A program made the translations under genes and the position numbers. From positions 1-16,085 of the forward strand of contig VGIY01000024.1 of NCBI GenBank assembly GCA_016867695.1: a DNA stretch of 16,085 nt. The letters are read 5' to 3'. The notes beneath the pieces are model-generated. The model did no database searches. It was not told the origin of the DNA and saw nothing but the letters and a program-made list of their open reading frames with translations. This stretch comes from Candidatus Eiseniibacteriota bacterium. Its GTDB lineage: Bacteria > Eisenbacteria > RBG-16-71-46 > CAIMUX01 > WJJG01. Below are positions 15,883-16,085 of the stretch, in pieces. Positions within the stretch are counted from its first letter, which is position 1. Each line of letters opens with the position of its first letter.

Positions 15883-15959
15883 GGAAGCGGGGGTTTTCCC
15901 GAGGAGGACTCAAGGCAGGGAGCTCATTCTTGCCTATGGCCCAATCCACCCCCGCTTCC
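15883..15959. repeat. 12-bp perfect inverted repeat upstream of rsmH
   Basis: GGAAGCGGGGGT at 15883-15894 and its exact reverse complement ACCCCCGCTTCC at 15948-15959 are separated by 53 bp. The enclosed stretch is less GC-rich than the surroundings and contains a shorter AGGCA/TGCCT pair. In the leader of the dcw operon this could fold as a long stem or present two copies of a protein-binding site in opposite orientation. There is no T-run after either arm, so an intrinsic terminator is unlikely. The function is unknown. Confidence 0.5.
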
Positions 15960-16085
15960 GAGCGCCAACCCGAAAACGCTCCTAGTTCAGGCTCGCCGCC
16001 GCCAGGCCGTGCGGACCCGGCGCGGCGCCGCGCCGGGCGGGGCGTCCCGCGCCCGGATCCGCAGACCCCGGCAGTGGCGAGCCGA
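15936..16085 (+). CDS. Possible start of a divergent gene, disordered N-terminus, unrecognised
   Basis: On the plus strand an ATG at 15936 opens a frame of exactly 50 codons that runs off the right edge. It begins MAQSTPASERQPENAPSSG and continues Pro/Arg/Ala-rich. The composition resembles a disordered N-terminus, but open frames arise easily in such GC-rich DNA, and the best purine-rich stretch (AGGGAG) is about 13 nt from the ATG. Its frame crosses one arm of the 12-bp inverted repeat. The alternative is that this region is non-coding leader, or the tail of a minus-strand gene. No function can be assigned. Confidence 0.2.
   Translation, partial: MAQSTPASERQPENAPSSGSPPPGRADPARRRAGRGVPRPDPQTPAVASR
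15982..16085 (-). CDS. Possible C-terminal tail of a minus-strand gene upstream of rsmH, unrecognised
   Basis: A minus-strand frame enters from the right edge and ends at TAG (15982-15984), reading a Gly/Pro/Ala-rich segment that ends LAAASLN. In many bacteria mraZ sits immediately before rsmH, so this position would suit mraZ, but nothing in the 34 visible residues resembles the conserved MraZ fold. It overlaps the plus-strand candidate, and both cannot easily be real. The call is only positional. Confidence 0.12.
   Translation of the reverse strand, partial: GSPLPGSADPGAGRPARRGAAPGPHGLAAASLN
16016..16037. repeat. 22-bp perfect palindrome, all G and C
   Basis: Eleven bases starting CCCGGCGCGGC are followed directly by their reverse complement, centred between 16026 and 16027. 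A further inverted pair, TGCGGA at 16010-16015 and TCCGCA at 16058-16063, brackets it imperfectly. It lies in the region upstream of rsmH. No T-run follows on either side, so it is not a standard terminator. It could be a dyad operator, a cruciform or RNA hairpin, or a chance product of GC-rich sequence. Confidence 0.4.

Larger units (their letters stand above)
15855..16085. other. Upstream region of the dcw operon, no convincing gene or promoter
   Basis: These 231 nt before the rsmH start contain the 12-bp inverted repeat, the 22-bp palindrome and the two weak partial frames listed separately. The operon promoter should lie here or further upstream. I looked on the minus strand for paired -35/-10 hexamers and for spaced TGGG-type MraZ boxes and found none that I would defend; one TTGGCG at 15963-15968 has no acceptable -10 partner. 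Confidence 0.4.

Noticed and set aside
15883..15959. Intrinsic terminator formed by the 12-bp inverted repeat
   Set aside because: The spacer is 53 bp and neither arm is followed by a run of T on the transcribed strand.
15860..15985. Sigma-70 promoter or MraZ boxes for the dcw operon
   Set aside because: TTGGCG at 15963-15968 has only ATTGGG at the proper -10 spacing, and no properly spaced TGGG repeats are present.

Overview
This window is one large division and cell wall (dcw) cluster. Twelve co-oriented genes on the minus strand run from about 15854 down to the left edge, where ftsZ is cut off. In transcription order they are rsmH, ftsL-like, ftsI (with two PASTA domains), a fused murE-murF, mraY, murD, ftsW, murG, murC, ftsQ, ftsA and ftsZ (partial). 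Gaps are at most about 50 nt, and several junctions are 4-nt start/stop overlaps (ATGA or GTGA). The set therefore looks like a single, translationally coupled operon with no internal terminator or second promoter that I can recognise.

The genes form two linked pathways. MurC, MurD and the MurE-MurF fusion build UDP-MurNAc-pentapeptide in the cytoplasm. MraY and MurG convert it to lipid I and lipid II at the inner membrane. FtsW (SEDS polymerase) and FtsI (transpeptidase) polymerise and crosslink it at the septum, together with FtsL and FtsQ. FtsZ and its membrane anchor FtsA make the cytoskeletal ring. RsmH is the 16S rRNA methyltransferase that customarily heads this cluster. murB and ddl, which many bacteria carry between murC and ftsQ, are absent; murC runs straight into ftsQ.

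The DNA is very GC-rich (roughly 70%). The MurE half keeps the DNPR motif typical of meso-diaminopimelate-adding enzymes. Together with the classical dcw order this suggests a GC-rich, probably Gram-negative bacterium. The PASTA-bearing FtsI and the gene order would fit a deltaproteobacterial or FCB-type/candidate-phylum lineage, but the sequence alone does not fix the phylum.

The right end (15855-16085, 231 nt) lies upstream of rsmH. It holds no recognisable gene but has a 12-bp inverted repeat, a 22-bp perfect GC palindrome and weak partial reading frames on both strands. No RNA gene, mobile element or CRISPR array was seen. The window is mostly conserved core biology. The points worth a second look are the MurE-MurF fusion, the non-ATG starts (TTG for murEF, apparently CTG for ftsL), several motif substitutions in conserved enzymes, and the inverted repeats at the head of the operon.
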